This document shows positions 12,501 through 24,900 of a stretch of 64,000 bases of DNA, piece after piece (the stretch's first letter is position 1; every line of letters begins with the position of its first letter). The DNA is from Pyrocephalus nanus. Lineage: Eukaryota; Chordata; Aves; Passeriformes; Tyrannidae. The notes beneath the pieces are model-generated. The model was not told the DNA's origin, did not search any database, and was given only the letters and a program-made list of their open reading frames with translations. A program made the position numbers and the translations under genes. The stretch lies in contig CM076264.1 in NCBI GenBank assembly GCA_038380795.1, positions 9,240,001-9,304,000 of the forward strand, read 5' to 3'.

Positions 12501-15500
12501 TCATGGAGTTACCTATCATTTGAGTGTTGGAATTTCTTTCAAAACAGCAGTATAAATTCAAGGAATTAAAATAAAGAGTTACATTTCTTGAGAACTGTGA
12601 ACTCTATTCTCCATCAAACTAGAACTGAAAAATCAGATTGTCTTAAATTTTGAATTTTAGAGTATCTCCTTTTTTAATGAGTTGCTCAGAAAAAAAGCAA
12701 CAGACAACAAACCCAAACCGAAACAAACAAAAACCTCCAAACAAACTCCAAAACTATTTTAGAAAAAATGCCACTCTTAGGCTGCTTTCAATAACAGTAC
12801 TAATTAACAAAATTTATCAGCTTTTTCAACATGTCAGGCTTTATTCCTGGCACTGTTATCTCCATTTCTTCTCATCCTCCACTTTTTCCCTCCTCCTGAG
12901 ATTGCTTAGAAAAATAACTCACACTTTAAAAAGAAAAAAAACAAACTTCTTTTTCTTATCTTTAATAACCAGAGTTAGTTCTTGCATCCACATTTCCTGA
13001 GTCTTGAAAGTTTTAATTTTTTTTTCCTTGAAAATTTTGTGTTCCCAGTGGTGTGAGTTCTATCACCATCCTAAACCTCTATTGCTTCAGTTTGCTTGTA
13101 AACACCACCTTCTTTAGTAAAGATCTCCTACACCAGCAGTCATTTCTTCATGTACTGCACTCTGGGTAACAAAACATGCCTGTAAAGATAGTCTTGTAAA
13201 ATTAAACTGAAAAAAACCCACAAACCAGGACACATTCACACTTAAAATCTAAACTTCCTCTTTACAAACTGAATGGTTTCCTGAAATCATTCATTCATCA
13301 TGTGTTTTCCAAGAAGGTTTTCTGTACTCTCATCACCTCTGCACTTCCCTCTAAGTTCTGGGCAGATCTATGGAAGATGCGAGTGCCTTCACAGAAATAA
13401 GAGAAGAGACTAAAAACTAGATTCCTCTTCTCTAATTTTAACTTCTTAAAAAAAATAATTTAAAGAAAAACAATACCACGTGTGAAGTACATTTAAAATA
13501 CTGCTGTTTTTTTTTTAACTTTTCCTAACTTCTGTCCCTGTGAAAATATGCTAAGCATACTGTTGCAGCAATACTGCATTCAGTTTATTCACTTAAAAAT
13601 ACTCCAAAATTATAATTATTTAGAAAACTTAACTACTTGCCTTTTTTTCAGTGAAAACTCAGATCTTTAATTTCTGTTTTAATAACCTGACATGATTATA
13701 TAGTGCTAACAGGGACAGAGACATTGACAAATAAAAGCAGGAGGTCAACTGAATCTTGCCTTGAGCTCCACATTCTGGAAAGGAAAAGAACAAGTTTCCA
13801 CCTCATCCTTAACATTTTTGAAAGATGAGTAAGAATTACAACTACAGAAAAGTCAAATACCATAATGTAAGCACCAAAAGTCACACTGGCACACTGTAAT
13901 CTATGTGGAAGCATTCAGGAATGCAGCCTAAGTCTGAAAACTGCTCAGTACATGCACTTTCTGCATAAATCAGAAGAGGAACCACAGGCAACTATGAAAC
14001 TCAGGGTAGCTGATCTGGGTGATTAAGATTTTTCAAAATTTAGCTACCCCCTGATTTGGGTATTTTGACTGGATGTTGTTTTTTCTTAACGTGGAAGAGG
14101 ACAGAAACGTTTATGTATTTTGCCAAGTCTGTATGCCAAAGTACATGCACAGCTAAGATCACAGTAGAAAAATATGGAAGTATAATTTAAGGCAAATAAT
14201 TTTACAGTTTTTACGATATATATTTTAAAAATTCCAATATAGTAATAAAAGATTACTATCTAATTACCATGGTACTTAATAAAACCTCATTTATTATTAG
14301 TCAAGTATTTGGAAGATCTTTAAGTGCTGATTAAAAAGTCTAATTTGAATTTTCATTTTAATCACAATTTTTGAACTTTTCCAATTTCACTGTTGACTGT
14401 TTGCATCAAGTTAAATGAAAAGTTAAACAAAGAACACATTTTTCTGATTTGCATAGTTGATGAAAATTGCATAGCTTATTTTCAATTATCTTCCTCCAAA
14501 ATGCAAATAATCTAAAAAATGTGTTTTAATTATTTTTAGGGCCACATAATAAGACAGTGTGGATTGATAAAAATCTATACACTAAGTGTGATTCTATGAA
14601 TTCTGAATATGGCCTAGAGTATCCTCCTACTTCTTATTTACAATAATTTGTACCACAAATATTACGTGAATAAACCTTAATGATATTGTCTCATCAGGCT
14701 GAGTTCAGGCCATACTGAAGAACATACAAGATAGTTTTCTAAATGCTTTGGAATTTATTGTTTTGTTTTCTTTCATTTTTTTCTTCCTTTTATGTATATC
14801 TAGATATAAATTGAAAGATTAAGGGATTTCTTTCCATTTTATAAATAAGATATCATATCCCCTTCATGTAATTTGAGAAATAATCTCTATTTTAAATTAA
14901 CCCAATTAATATATTTATGCTGTTTGTTACAGACATTGTCAGACTGCCACCTTAGTATGGGGATATTCAGTCACTCTCTTGACCAGTGTAACTTTTACCC
15001 ATTTACCCCGATGTGATGTGTTAGAAGACTTCAATATACTGCAGTATAAAAAGAGTGATATTCTTGCCCAGCCAAAAATTTTGTTGCAACTCACTGGATG
15101 CAAACAAAAATCTTTGCGTTACACAAAGACCCTGCAATACTGTAAATCACATGTATATTTATGTATCTTGTAACATGAGAACCAAACATATAATCAGTCA
15201 ACTTATAATCAGGCAAAATGCACAAAACAAGACAGGCAGCAAAATATATACTGTTATCATAGAAGTACCACAATATACAGGTTGGTAAAGTTTTGCTACC
15301 AAAATCAAAGTGATTAGTACAAAACCACTACAGCGTTACATGGCATCTCTGCTATTCTCATTTAAATGTATGAAAAGTTATTTAATCTTCAGAAAAAAAA
15401 CAAAACAAAACAAACATGGTTCTGGCTGTAAGCAGAATGTTTTGTAGTTACTTTTCCTGAAAAAAGAAGGTGGAGGAGGGATGTGTGTCCTTTGTTAGCT

Positions 15501-16961
15501 TGTAGGGTTGGGTTGGTGTGGTTGATTTTGGTTTTTGATTGATTTTAAGGAAAATCCCTTATACTACAGTGGAGATTTCGACTCTTCTCACATTGATTGA
15601 AAAACTGTCAGATACTACTCTTCCGGGTTTTTGTTTATCTTCTGTTAGTACATGCCCTGATCTTTTCTTTGTCATGCATCTGATTCAACTATTTTTCTTC
15701 AATCCACCTACTTTCATTTACTTTTAATTTTAGAGATTTGCCAAATTGAATGATGTCAGTCAAAGTATATTCCATAGATTCTAGCACTATTTAACAAGGG
15801 CTTTATGTTTATTTTTAATGAAGAGTTTATTTTTATTATATTTTCTATTATTATTAAAGCATTTTAAAATGTGTCTTTTAGATAAGCTAGTTTAGCATTC
15901 TTTAGAGATATCCAGATGGGCTTGACAGAAAAATCTTCAATGGTTTCCTGTTCAGACAGTTCTGCTACGGATGCCTCACTTTATCCACTGTAATTTTGTA
16001 GCTCTGCCAATTTTATTTGATGTCCATCTCCAGAATGCCAAGATAATGTATCTGTTGTTAATGCCTACAAACACTTTCCTGTCTTTTTCTGACAAATTAC
16101 TGGGCAGACTATGCCCACATCCCTTCAGACTAGCAGCTATCAATGGTGCTCACTCTTCCTCAGTCCAAAGGTTAATTTGGCTTATTATTTCAAACTGGGC
16201 ATAATAAACTTTACAAGATGATTTTTCTTCAAAGCTGACTGCTCTCTGACTTGGTCAATTAAACAAATCGTCTGTGTAAGCATTTGTCTTGGGTTATCAT
16301 AGCAAGGCAACTGATGCTGGTTTCCACACTCACTGACAGAACTGTCATTCTTTTCCATACCAGGCTTTTTATTCATTGCTGGAAATAGAATTATATTGTT
16401 AAGGATAAATTGTGTTACTCTTTCATACACATCAACTTTGCTAGCTAAGCTAAACTGAAAAATTTCTGTTCATCCATATCCCTTAAAAGACTGCTACACA
16501 TTGTGACTCCAAAGAAGAAAATAGCTACTAAATGATGCTATATATTCTTTTGCTACCTGGGTAATTTGTTGCTTCTCTAGCTAAATTTTGTCATTCCCCT
16601 CCATTTGCTCAACTACACCAGACTACCATCTGAATTCTACAACCAGCAGTCCCTTATGTTGGATTAGGTACAAAAGTAGGGATATGCCTCAGAAAACGTA
16701 TCTGTGAGTAGACTACAAAAGAACAGATGAAATGGTATCAGTATAAGCTTTTCCTATCATATTTCTATCAGATTCTCTTTACATTTCTAAGTGAAACTGG
16801 AGCCTTTCCTTCCAAAGGCAATCCTAAACAAACAGGATTGTAAAAGGGCTGTCATTTACAATATTAGTTTCATCTGCCTTACTCAGACTTTTACAGCAAT
16901 CTCTCTCTATACATGTGCATTTGTCTTTCACAACAGCTATGTAGACCTTTCAAAACAGTTT
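9546..16961. other. Unique non-coding DNA, no gene seen
   Basis: An A/T low-complexity stretch lies at about 10,690-10,762. A slightly GC-richer segment at about 10,780-11,330 carries a 127-codon plus-strand frame (10,934-11,317) rich in Cys, Ser and Leu, with no recognisable domain and an overlapping second frame; I regard it as spurious. An A/C-rich patch occurs at about 12,690-12,760. Other open frames are under 120 codons and low in complexity. Confidence 0.5.
10690..10762. repeat. A/T low-complexity tract
   Basis: The stretch is almost entirely A and T, with AAATAAA/TTAAAATAAAA-type words. It is simple sequence with no coding signal. Confidence 0.7.
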
Positions 16962-16995
16962 TTGTTTTGAATGTCTTTTTGTTTTAAACGTCTTT
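16962..16995 (+). repeat. Two-copy 17-bp tandem duplication
   Basis: Units 16,962-16,978 and 16,979-16,995 both read TTGTTTT(G/A)AA(T/C)GTCTTT, with two differences. They sit in a T-rich segment. Confidence 0.75.
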
Positions 16996-19900
16996 GTTTT
17001 TTAACTCCTAGTACTTTAAGGCAAATAGTTTGTTTACTTCTCCACCACAGGAATTTAAACTTGGGGGTTTTTTGTCAAATTATTGAAAAGAAAAAAAATT
17101 AATTCTCCTTGAGTCCTCTCTGATTGATAATCAATTCATCAGCATTTCCTTAGGAGAATAATTTAATCTCAAATATTTTATAAAATATTTCCTTTTTCTC
17201 TGTTTAGTAACTGGACAAATCTTACTGTCATTGCAGATTTAGTTTAGTACTTCCCTTTGTCAGATTTCATCTGCTAGTTTTTCTTATATTTGCTCACTTT
17301 TGCTTTCCTTTCCCCAGATACTGAGAGTCTATGATACTGTACAGTGGATAACATCGGTCTTGAAAAATCCATGTCTCTGAAATCCCACTTTAACCTATGA
17401 ATTACTGCTGTGGGTGGGAAAATGTTTGAAGTTTCCACATATCTCCTGAGCGAACTTGTATCTCTTTCAAAAATACCAAAATCTGCAAGTGCTATTCAAC
17501 TGAATTTATTTGTTTTGAAAAATTCTGTTGTTTTTTTTTTAAAGACTGATAGACCTTTCCATTTAAGAATTAACAAGGTATATAACAGCCTCTCACTACA
17601 ATGTTCTTCATGTATATATCAGTTGATAGTAACCTATTGAAATAGATTTAAAACTAAGATCAATGTGCAAATTCTACAGTTAAACAGATGTAATTTTTAA
17701 AAGCTCCTAATTTTTAATAATTGCAAATATATTTCATTCAGAAAAGGGAACAGAAGCTCCAGACCTGCTCAGGTGCTTCTAAGTGCATTTATCTCCTCAA
17801 GATGGGCATGTTAATAATTAATCTTAATTTCCTAAATCCTAGTGATACTGCCTGTTAAAGTAAAGCATTTACTTTGCAGCTTTGGAAGGTGGTAGCACAA
17901 CTTAGTTTATTCTAGCTCTTTGCAGGGATTCCAGTGAAACTGATGATTCAATATTTGAAAACTCTTAACATATATTAGATTTGCACACAACAAAAACAAA
18001 ACCAAAATCTTTAAAGAATCCTATGAGACAGGTTGCAATGTTGAATAGTTAAAAGTCTTTTTCTGAAAATATGAAATTCATTTTTTTTAAAAAGAAAGAT
18101 AAAGTAAGAGAAATCTTGAAGTGTATAATTCCTTACTGATAAAGCAGTCATGTGGTTAGATACCTCCACAACTCATAAAACATATCCCCAAGGATGAGTA
18201 TTTAACAGTGATGCTACACTTTGAAATAGGTAATTCCTACTTACATTTTTTATGCTCATACTTGTCCCATGTAAGGTGGATTAACACAAATTAATTTTCA
18301 CACTAATCCATCTATCACACCAAGTATGTCTCATTAAGCTTTGCCAGCTCCAGACAATTCACAAAACTAGTAAAAGCATTGCCACAGTAATTATACTGGA
18401 TTTTACAGTATAAGGTGCTAAAATGGCAATTTTGCCTAGAGAAATTCATGACAAGCATTTTAACCAAGAATAAAAACAGTCACTAAAGAAATTAGGATGA
18501 ATTACAATATTTTACCAGTGAAAATTTAATTTGAGCAGAACACCCTGAATATAATTTCAAATGTGCTTGTAAGGAGAAACTTTGTACTCAATATTGACAC
18601 TGAAATATGAAGACAGTACAGAAGTTTTGCACAAAATTGTGGTTTTCCCACAATTACAATTACAATGTCTTCATCATTGTATTTATCTAATTTACCTAAT
18701 TCCAAATCTTGTGCATTAAGCAGAGCAATTTTCTGATATGCAACATTTCTGAAATTTAAGTTAGCACAGTTTCTAGCAAGTAGATATTGGCTTTGCATTA
18801 GAATGGAAATGAAAATTATTTATAACTGTCATTTGAAGTCACTGAAGCATCTACATTCTTGATTCTACTGCTTCCTATTTTTCTTTCAGAAAGACTAATA
18901 CAAATGTAGAACAGAAACAGGAGACATCAGAACTTTTTATTGGGAGTTAATTCACTATATAAGCCAATTAAACAATTTGAGGTAAAATTGCAATCTGAAC
19001 CAGAAGAATTAAAAAAACTGTTTGGAGAGAGGGAGACGATTAAGTCATTAACCCTCCTGGACAGAGAGAGAAAGCTAAATATTGATTTTAGAACACTGAT
19101 GGCTTACTTAGATGTTAGGCATGAAGAAATTTATTGTATGCCAGAAAACTAATACATCTGCTGAGCCTGTGATTAGCAATTTGTTAATCTGTTTTAGATT
19201 TATGACTCCAGAGTCAACTTTTGAAGGTACTTTGTTGATTTCCCTTAAGAATAGGGACTAAGGTATGGGGGAGGAATGGTTTTGTAAAGAATGCTACTGA
19301 TTACAAAATGCTTTTATTTTCTTTATTTAAGTGTTTTCTGTTACTTCATGGTCGAATGCTTTTGCTCATAGAATTTGTGATACAACATTTAGTTCCCTGG
19401 ATAAAATTAATTGCATTCTGTTTGGATGTAGGCTATCCATTCATGACGTTTGACATTTATTGTACTGTTACTAGAGATTAATTGATAATCTCAAATCTGT
19501 TATTTTGGCAAGTTCTCATGCCATATCAAAATGCATAGATGACAGAAAACTAGAGAGTGGGAATAAATGTCTTAGGGTTTAGTCTTCTAGTATTGGTTAA
19601 AAGACCCTAATTATTTTCCATATAGATTTCAATTAACAGGCATTATGTCAATGACATATTTAGTCAGTTTATATCTGAAATAAAATTTAATTCCCTTATG
19701 TACCTTATTACTTAACAGTTTGTAGGATATGATTTAGTTTGTATAAAGCTAAGCATTGAGATTTTAAAAAATTTTCCTGAACAGTTGCAGATCTAATTAT
19801 TGGCGGTTAAAATTCCTTTCATCTTGGTTATTATCCTTACTGTAAACACAAAGATTTTAGTTGCTTTATGGTGTTTTAAATGCAGATACTCATGACAAAC

Positions 19901-21700
19901 ATATGCTAAATATTTACCTTACTTGAGCTTAGACCAACAATCACTCTCCTGATTTGTGATCTCAGTTATTCTTGTGATCTTAATTACTCTTTATTAATTT
20001 TTGAACCTGATCAAGGAATAAAAAATAAAATAAAATTAAGCTAAAAAAGACCATTAGAGGAGTCAGAGAGTTACAGATTTACCCTGTGTTTCAAGACCAC
20101 ATTAAAAGTTCAACCAGGAAAGTAAATAAAGGACATGAACATTAACATAACAAAAACACAGTGGGACACAACAGAGAATTACATTAGCTATGTATGAAAA
20201 GAGTAACACAGATATTTTTTTGCTATCAGCTAAAGAAAACCAGAAGTCCAATTATACTGTATTGTGCTTACAGTGATTTAAATGATTAAAAAAATGTCTA
20301 AGACCTAAAAATTCCTTAAACCTCTGGAATGTCCAATATCCCTGTAATCCAGAAGCCCAGGTTCCACAGCCATATAGACTTTGATTTTTCCACACACGTC
20401 TCTTACCTCTTATCAACTCTTCTTTCCAAGTTGTCATGAAAGGCAAAGGTGGCACTGGTAACATTTAGGCACATGTTACAGATATGACAGGACATATGGT
20501 GACCTTCTGTGATCCAGCAGTCATCTAAAGAATGCCTTGGAGGCAAGACAAAGGTGAGGTGGGCTTTTTTAAAAGAAATCAGTAATACCTTCCTAAAAGC
20601 TCAATAATCACCAAAATAATGAAATGAAAAACTATTGAACAGTAATGCTGCTGCTTACTTTAAAAAAGACTTTGAATTTACCCAGTATAAGTTAATTAAT
20701 CTGTGGGCTAAAACAGTAAATGAAAGTTTTAGCACACAGGCAACTGGTACAGCACTCTTTTCAGCTGCAGCCAGTCTCTGCATACTTTGGATGAACTCCA
20801 GTTTTCAAAATTGTATGTTGTTTTTTTTTGATACCCATTGCAGTTGTTCCTCACATCATTATATACCTGTGCAAGACAGCAAGCACACCCTATAAGCATT
20901 GCAACCTGCTATCATCTGCACAAAAATAACTTCTCGTTGTATTTTGGTACACTTTCAGATTGCTGTTAACTTGAACAGAATTACACAACAGCATGTGGTT
21001 GTATTGCAGGCCCAAATAAGATGTCTGAGAATAAAGTACAAGATATTTTCAATTAAAAGAGGAAGAAAAATAAATTTAGTGTAGTATGACACTTGTGCTT
21101 GCAATCAATAACAGATATTGCTTAAACTTAACACCTCTGAAGGAGGGAAAGCAAAACCCTGTATGTCAAGTTCTTCTTTACTGAAGAGCATTATAATCCT
21201 TGCAAAAACGTCAGAGAGCAAACAATGAGAAGAGAACACGTTCAGACTAATTTTAAAGGGGAAAATCATTTTCCCTCATCCTTTTTTTATCGATATTTTT
21301 ACTTTTCAGAAATCAAATACTATAATAGGCAATTTTATTTAAGGAAAGAAGATATACAAGATTTTACAAAGACAAACTTGCTGGTAATGTTATAATGACA
21401 CAGGGTAAAAACCTACCCTAGATATATTTTTGTCAGAAGAGCAAAAGTGGAGAGACGGAAAAGTCCTGTTAAAAACAAGAAAATCAAATTTACTTCAGGC
21501 TTGATTCTGTTTTATTTACTTTTTCCCTGTTTCAATGTTATAATGCAGTTCAATTTATTTCAAACCAGAGTGGTTCTGCTATTAAAAACAACCTCTCCAC
21601 TGCAATGAGAGAAATACAGTAATTCATTCCAACAAATTTCAATAGCAAAAAAGGCATTTGAAATAAGGTTAATTTCACTGTACTGTATTTAAACTGAATA
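16996..21700. other. Unique AT-rich non-coding DNA
   Basis: No supported gene. The most protein-like open frame runs from about 18,910 to 19,152 on the plus strand, with charged and amphipathic composition. It is closed on the left by a TAG at 18,907-18,909, it matches no family I recognise, and the acceptor-like site just upstream (CAG ending at 18,889) is separated from it by that stop. A two-copy TTGTGATCT word repeats near 19,954-19,980. Confidence 0.5.
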
Positions 21701-21960
21701 GGAGTGTGTTTATAATCCTCAGCTATGCTGCCCCTTGAGGCTGCAGCACATATTTCACTTCACTCCGTCTACTAATGTAGTACAGACTGACATTTTGCAG
21801 CAGAAGGTGACTGGATGATTTTGTAGGACTCTTATGAATGTTATCATATCATCATGTCATTTCTTGGGCCAAAGAAGTCAGTATGCCTAATTATTTTCTT
21901 TATCCACGTGGGAAACGTTTCTTGTAGTTGGACAAAACGATGTGTACTATGTAAACTTCA
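21701..21960. promoter_or_regulatory. Candidate conserved non-coding element (unproven)
   Basis: This is a mixed-composition stretch without an open frame. It includes a perfect CACGTG E-box at 21,905-21,910, a TAATTATT word and a CTGCAGCA-type segment. It stands out from the flanking A/T-rich DNA by complexity only. Conservation cannot be judged from one sequence. Confidence 0.15.
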
Positions 21961-24900
21961 CACTCTAATCTGGTGCTGAGAGCTCAAAGAAAATATTTGT
22001 TTTATGGCCGTATTTGTATTTGAAAAAACAAAACCTGGGAAAATACTATTATACAGTAAGTGTGGTACCTTCATCTATCATTGCTGCAAGAGAAGAGATA
22101 TGAATAAATCCTCTTAGAGATGGCATCCATAGATATTGCTTATCTGTATAGAAATGTACACAGCCAGTATCAGAATTTCTTCCACTGCACCAGATCTGAT
22201 ACAAATGCTCATTTCAACCATCACAAGGGTTTTTCTTCAAAATAGCGTAAAATCCAATGTGCTAAGAAACAAGTAGCATAGTGAAAGCAAATGAACTGTT
22301 AAAATGCACAGACAATTACTGCTCCAGGCTAAAAGGGAGATCATTGGCCAGATACTTGAAGGGAAGCACACTTTGTGATTACTCTCTGAACACTTCTCTG
22401 ACTAGTCAGATGTCTAAACCTAACAGTCTCTCAGTCATATTTAAATGCAGATCCAAAGTCTGTCTTTACACAGGAAAGCAAGCTGGGAAAAAGCTGAAGG
22501 CCTTCATCACATTTGTAATTTCTGCAGGTAGGAAACAAACAAACCACCCAGCACACATCTGATTTCAGTGAGGTGGGAAAGCATAGAAGTATTGCTAAGG
22601 AAATTATGTGAATGTATTGTCCCATTCTGCTTCAAAAAGTGTAAGTATAATGTTCTGAATACTTGTGCAAGCCTTAACTTGCTAGGTGGTCTTTTTGTGG
22701 CTATTGGCTATTATCAACTTCATCTGTGTTGAACGTGCTGTTGTATTTTAGAAATCTTAGCCCAAATAGGCCTCTCAAGCAACTGACAGAATTTTCTAAT
22801 GTTACACACAATTATAAACAAGACTCTTGTCTCCAAATGCTGGTTCTAAATTTATTAAATGGAGAGAGGGAACTGTTCTGTACCCTGTTCCAGGGTAACT
22901 CCTAAACACAAAATATAAATGAAACTGAAATACTGAAAAAGGACCATAGACTGCAACATGTAACATGTATGCAGAATTTCTGCGACAATTCACCTACTTT
23001 GGACATCACCTAATTTGCACATCAATAGGTGCCACTAAAAAAAAAAAAAAGTAGATTCTTTTAAATTATCTTTATGAGTTTACATTTCCTAATACAAGCA
23101 AAGTTATTTTTAATGTTTACATCAAGTATGTTGTATTTCACAAGTGTTTTATATAAAGAAAGAAGGGTACGGGAAGGAAAACATGCCTTGGATCTACCTA
23201 GCATGGGATCTATCTGAAAACATCTACTTGATTTAGATGATATCTGAGGTTTTATCAGAGTCTTCAAGAGGAAATAAATTTTCTGAAACCTAGAATTCCA
23301 GGTTCTGAAATTCAAGGGGGTTTTGAAATTAATTAGATCAGCTTGAAGTGAAAGGAGCTGACTGGTAGTAATTAGCAGATATTTCTGGTAGCTCAAGACA
23401 CAGTAAGAATTGTACTTTGTAATTAACATTTTTTAGCTTTTTTTCTTGGATTATTTCCCACCAGCACAGCTTTCTCATAAATCTGAAACCAATTTGCAAA
23501 TGTCATTAATTTAAAAACATACTTTTATTACAATGACATCTTTACTATGAAAAATTACGGTGAAAAATATTCGTGTTCCTAGAGTTTCATTCACTATCTA
23601 TACAGAACACTAAGTCTTCATTACAAATTTATTTCTTCTGCTTCTCAAGTGCTCTTTGATTTTTGTTTTGGAATGTTTCTCAAAGACTGTTTTATAATGA
23701 AAAAGCAAATCTAAATCTTGTTATAGACATACAGATGATACAGGTCAGGTTTTGAAATATTGTAACTACATACTGTTGTATCTTGTGTAAAATTTTTTCT
23801 ATCATACTTTGATGGTATTCGATGAAATTATTTTAGGCACTTATTTAAATACATTCACACAGAATTTGACAGATTTTTCCACTGATAAAGAGTTGGCATC
23901 TGTGTGAAAAAAAGACACAACCATATAGAATCATAGTAGGATTAATAGAAGTTTCAACAGCTTAAACATACATATTATAATAGCAAACAACGTTATTTTG
24001 AGAGAGTGGAAATATGGCCTAGCACTGAACCTCATGTTTTTCGCCCCTGAGTCTTAGTGTTGGGAATTTTTCCCCTAATGATGTTTTCAGCTGCAGAGTG
24101 TTTTACACAGAACAGACTGAGTTCAGTTTGTTTTGGTTTCTAAGCTGTGTTTGTGGAGGAAATGCACGTGTTAATTTTGAAGACTTTTGTCTGCATCCTT
24201 CCTGTTGGCCATCACAGGCACCATGTGGGAGCACAGCCCATGGTCTGTAACAGCCGTGGGTTGTACTTGTGCACCTGGGCAGGAGGTGAAAGCTGAGAGA
24301 GCACAAAGAAATGCACCTGTCTGTCCTCTCCTTCAGCTTTTCCCCTTACCTTCCACTGCTCACAGACAGCACCACTGTGGGTCTCTGACAAACACAGTTG
24401 ATTGCTAAGGAATTGAAGAGATGAGAACGCAGAAGTGTCTGGCCTTGCAATGGCACACAAAGTAAGCAGGCAAGACCAAAAAGAAGACTGGAAATAAATA
24501 ACTGGGAATTCTGTAACATGGTATGGGACTTGTTCAGACAGCTTCTTGTAGTGTTATACTATCCTTCACCACCTACAAGCCTAGACAATTCCCCAGGACC
24601 CCTGCTAAGTCTGAGCATGAGGACACACCACAGGTTCCTCCAATTGGATACTGCAAACAAAATTACTGTCAATTTAATAATAACTTTTTTTGGCTGGGGA
24701 AATGTTTAATTTCATTCTCTTCTCAAGCAGATGATGACTAACCTCCAAGGTCACAAAATAGGTTGAGAATGTTGCCCACTATTAGTTGACTGCAGGCAGA
24801 AGCTGCCCAGGTTTCCCGGAATAATCAGAAATTCAGTTTCTCAAGCAATGCGGGGGTGAGGGGTGGAAAATGAGGCTGGGCTTTAATTACTGGCTTTAAA

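Noticed and set aside
23921..23941. ATAGAATCATAG word as a second CR1 3' end
   Set aside because: Only about 12 bases resemble the CR1 terminus. The next bases do not continue into CR1 sequence.
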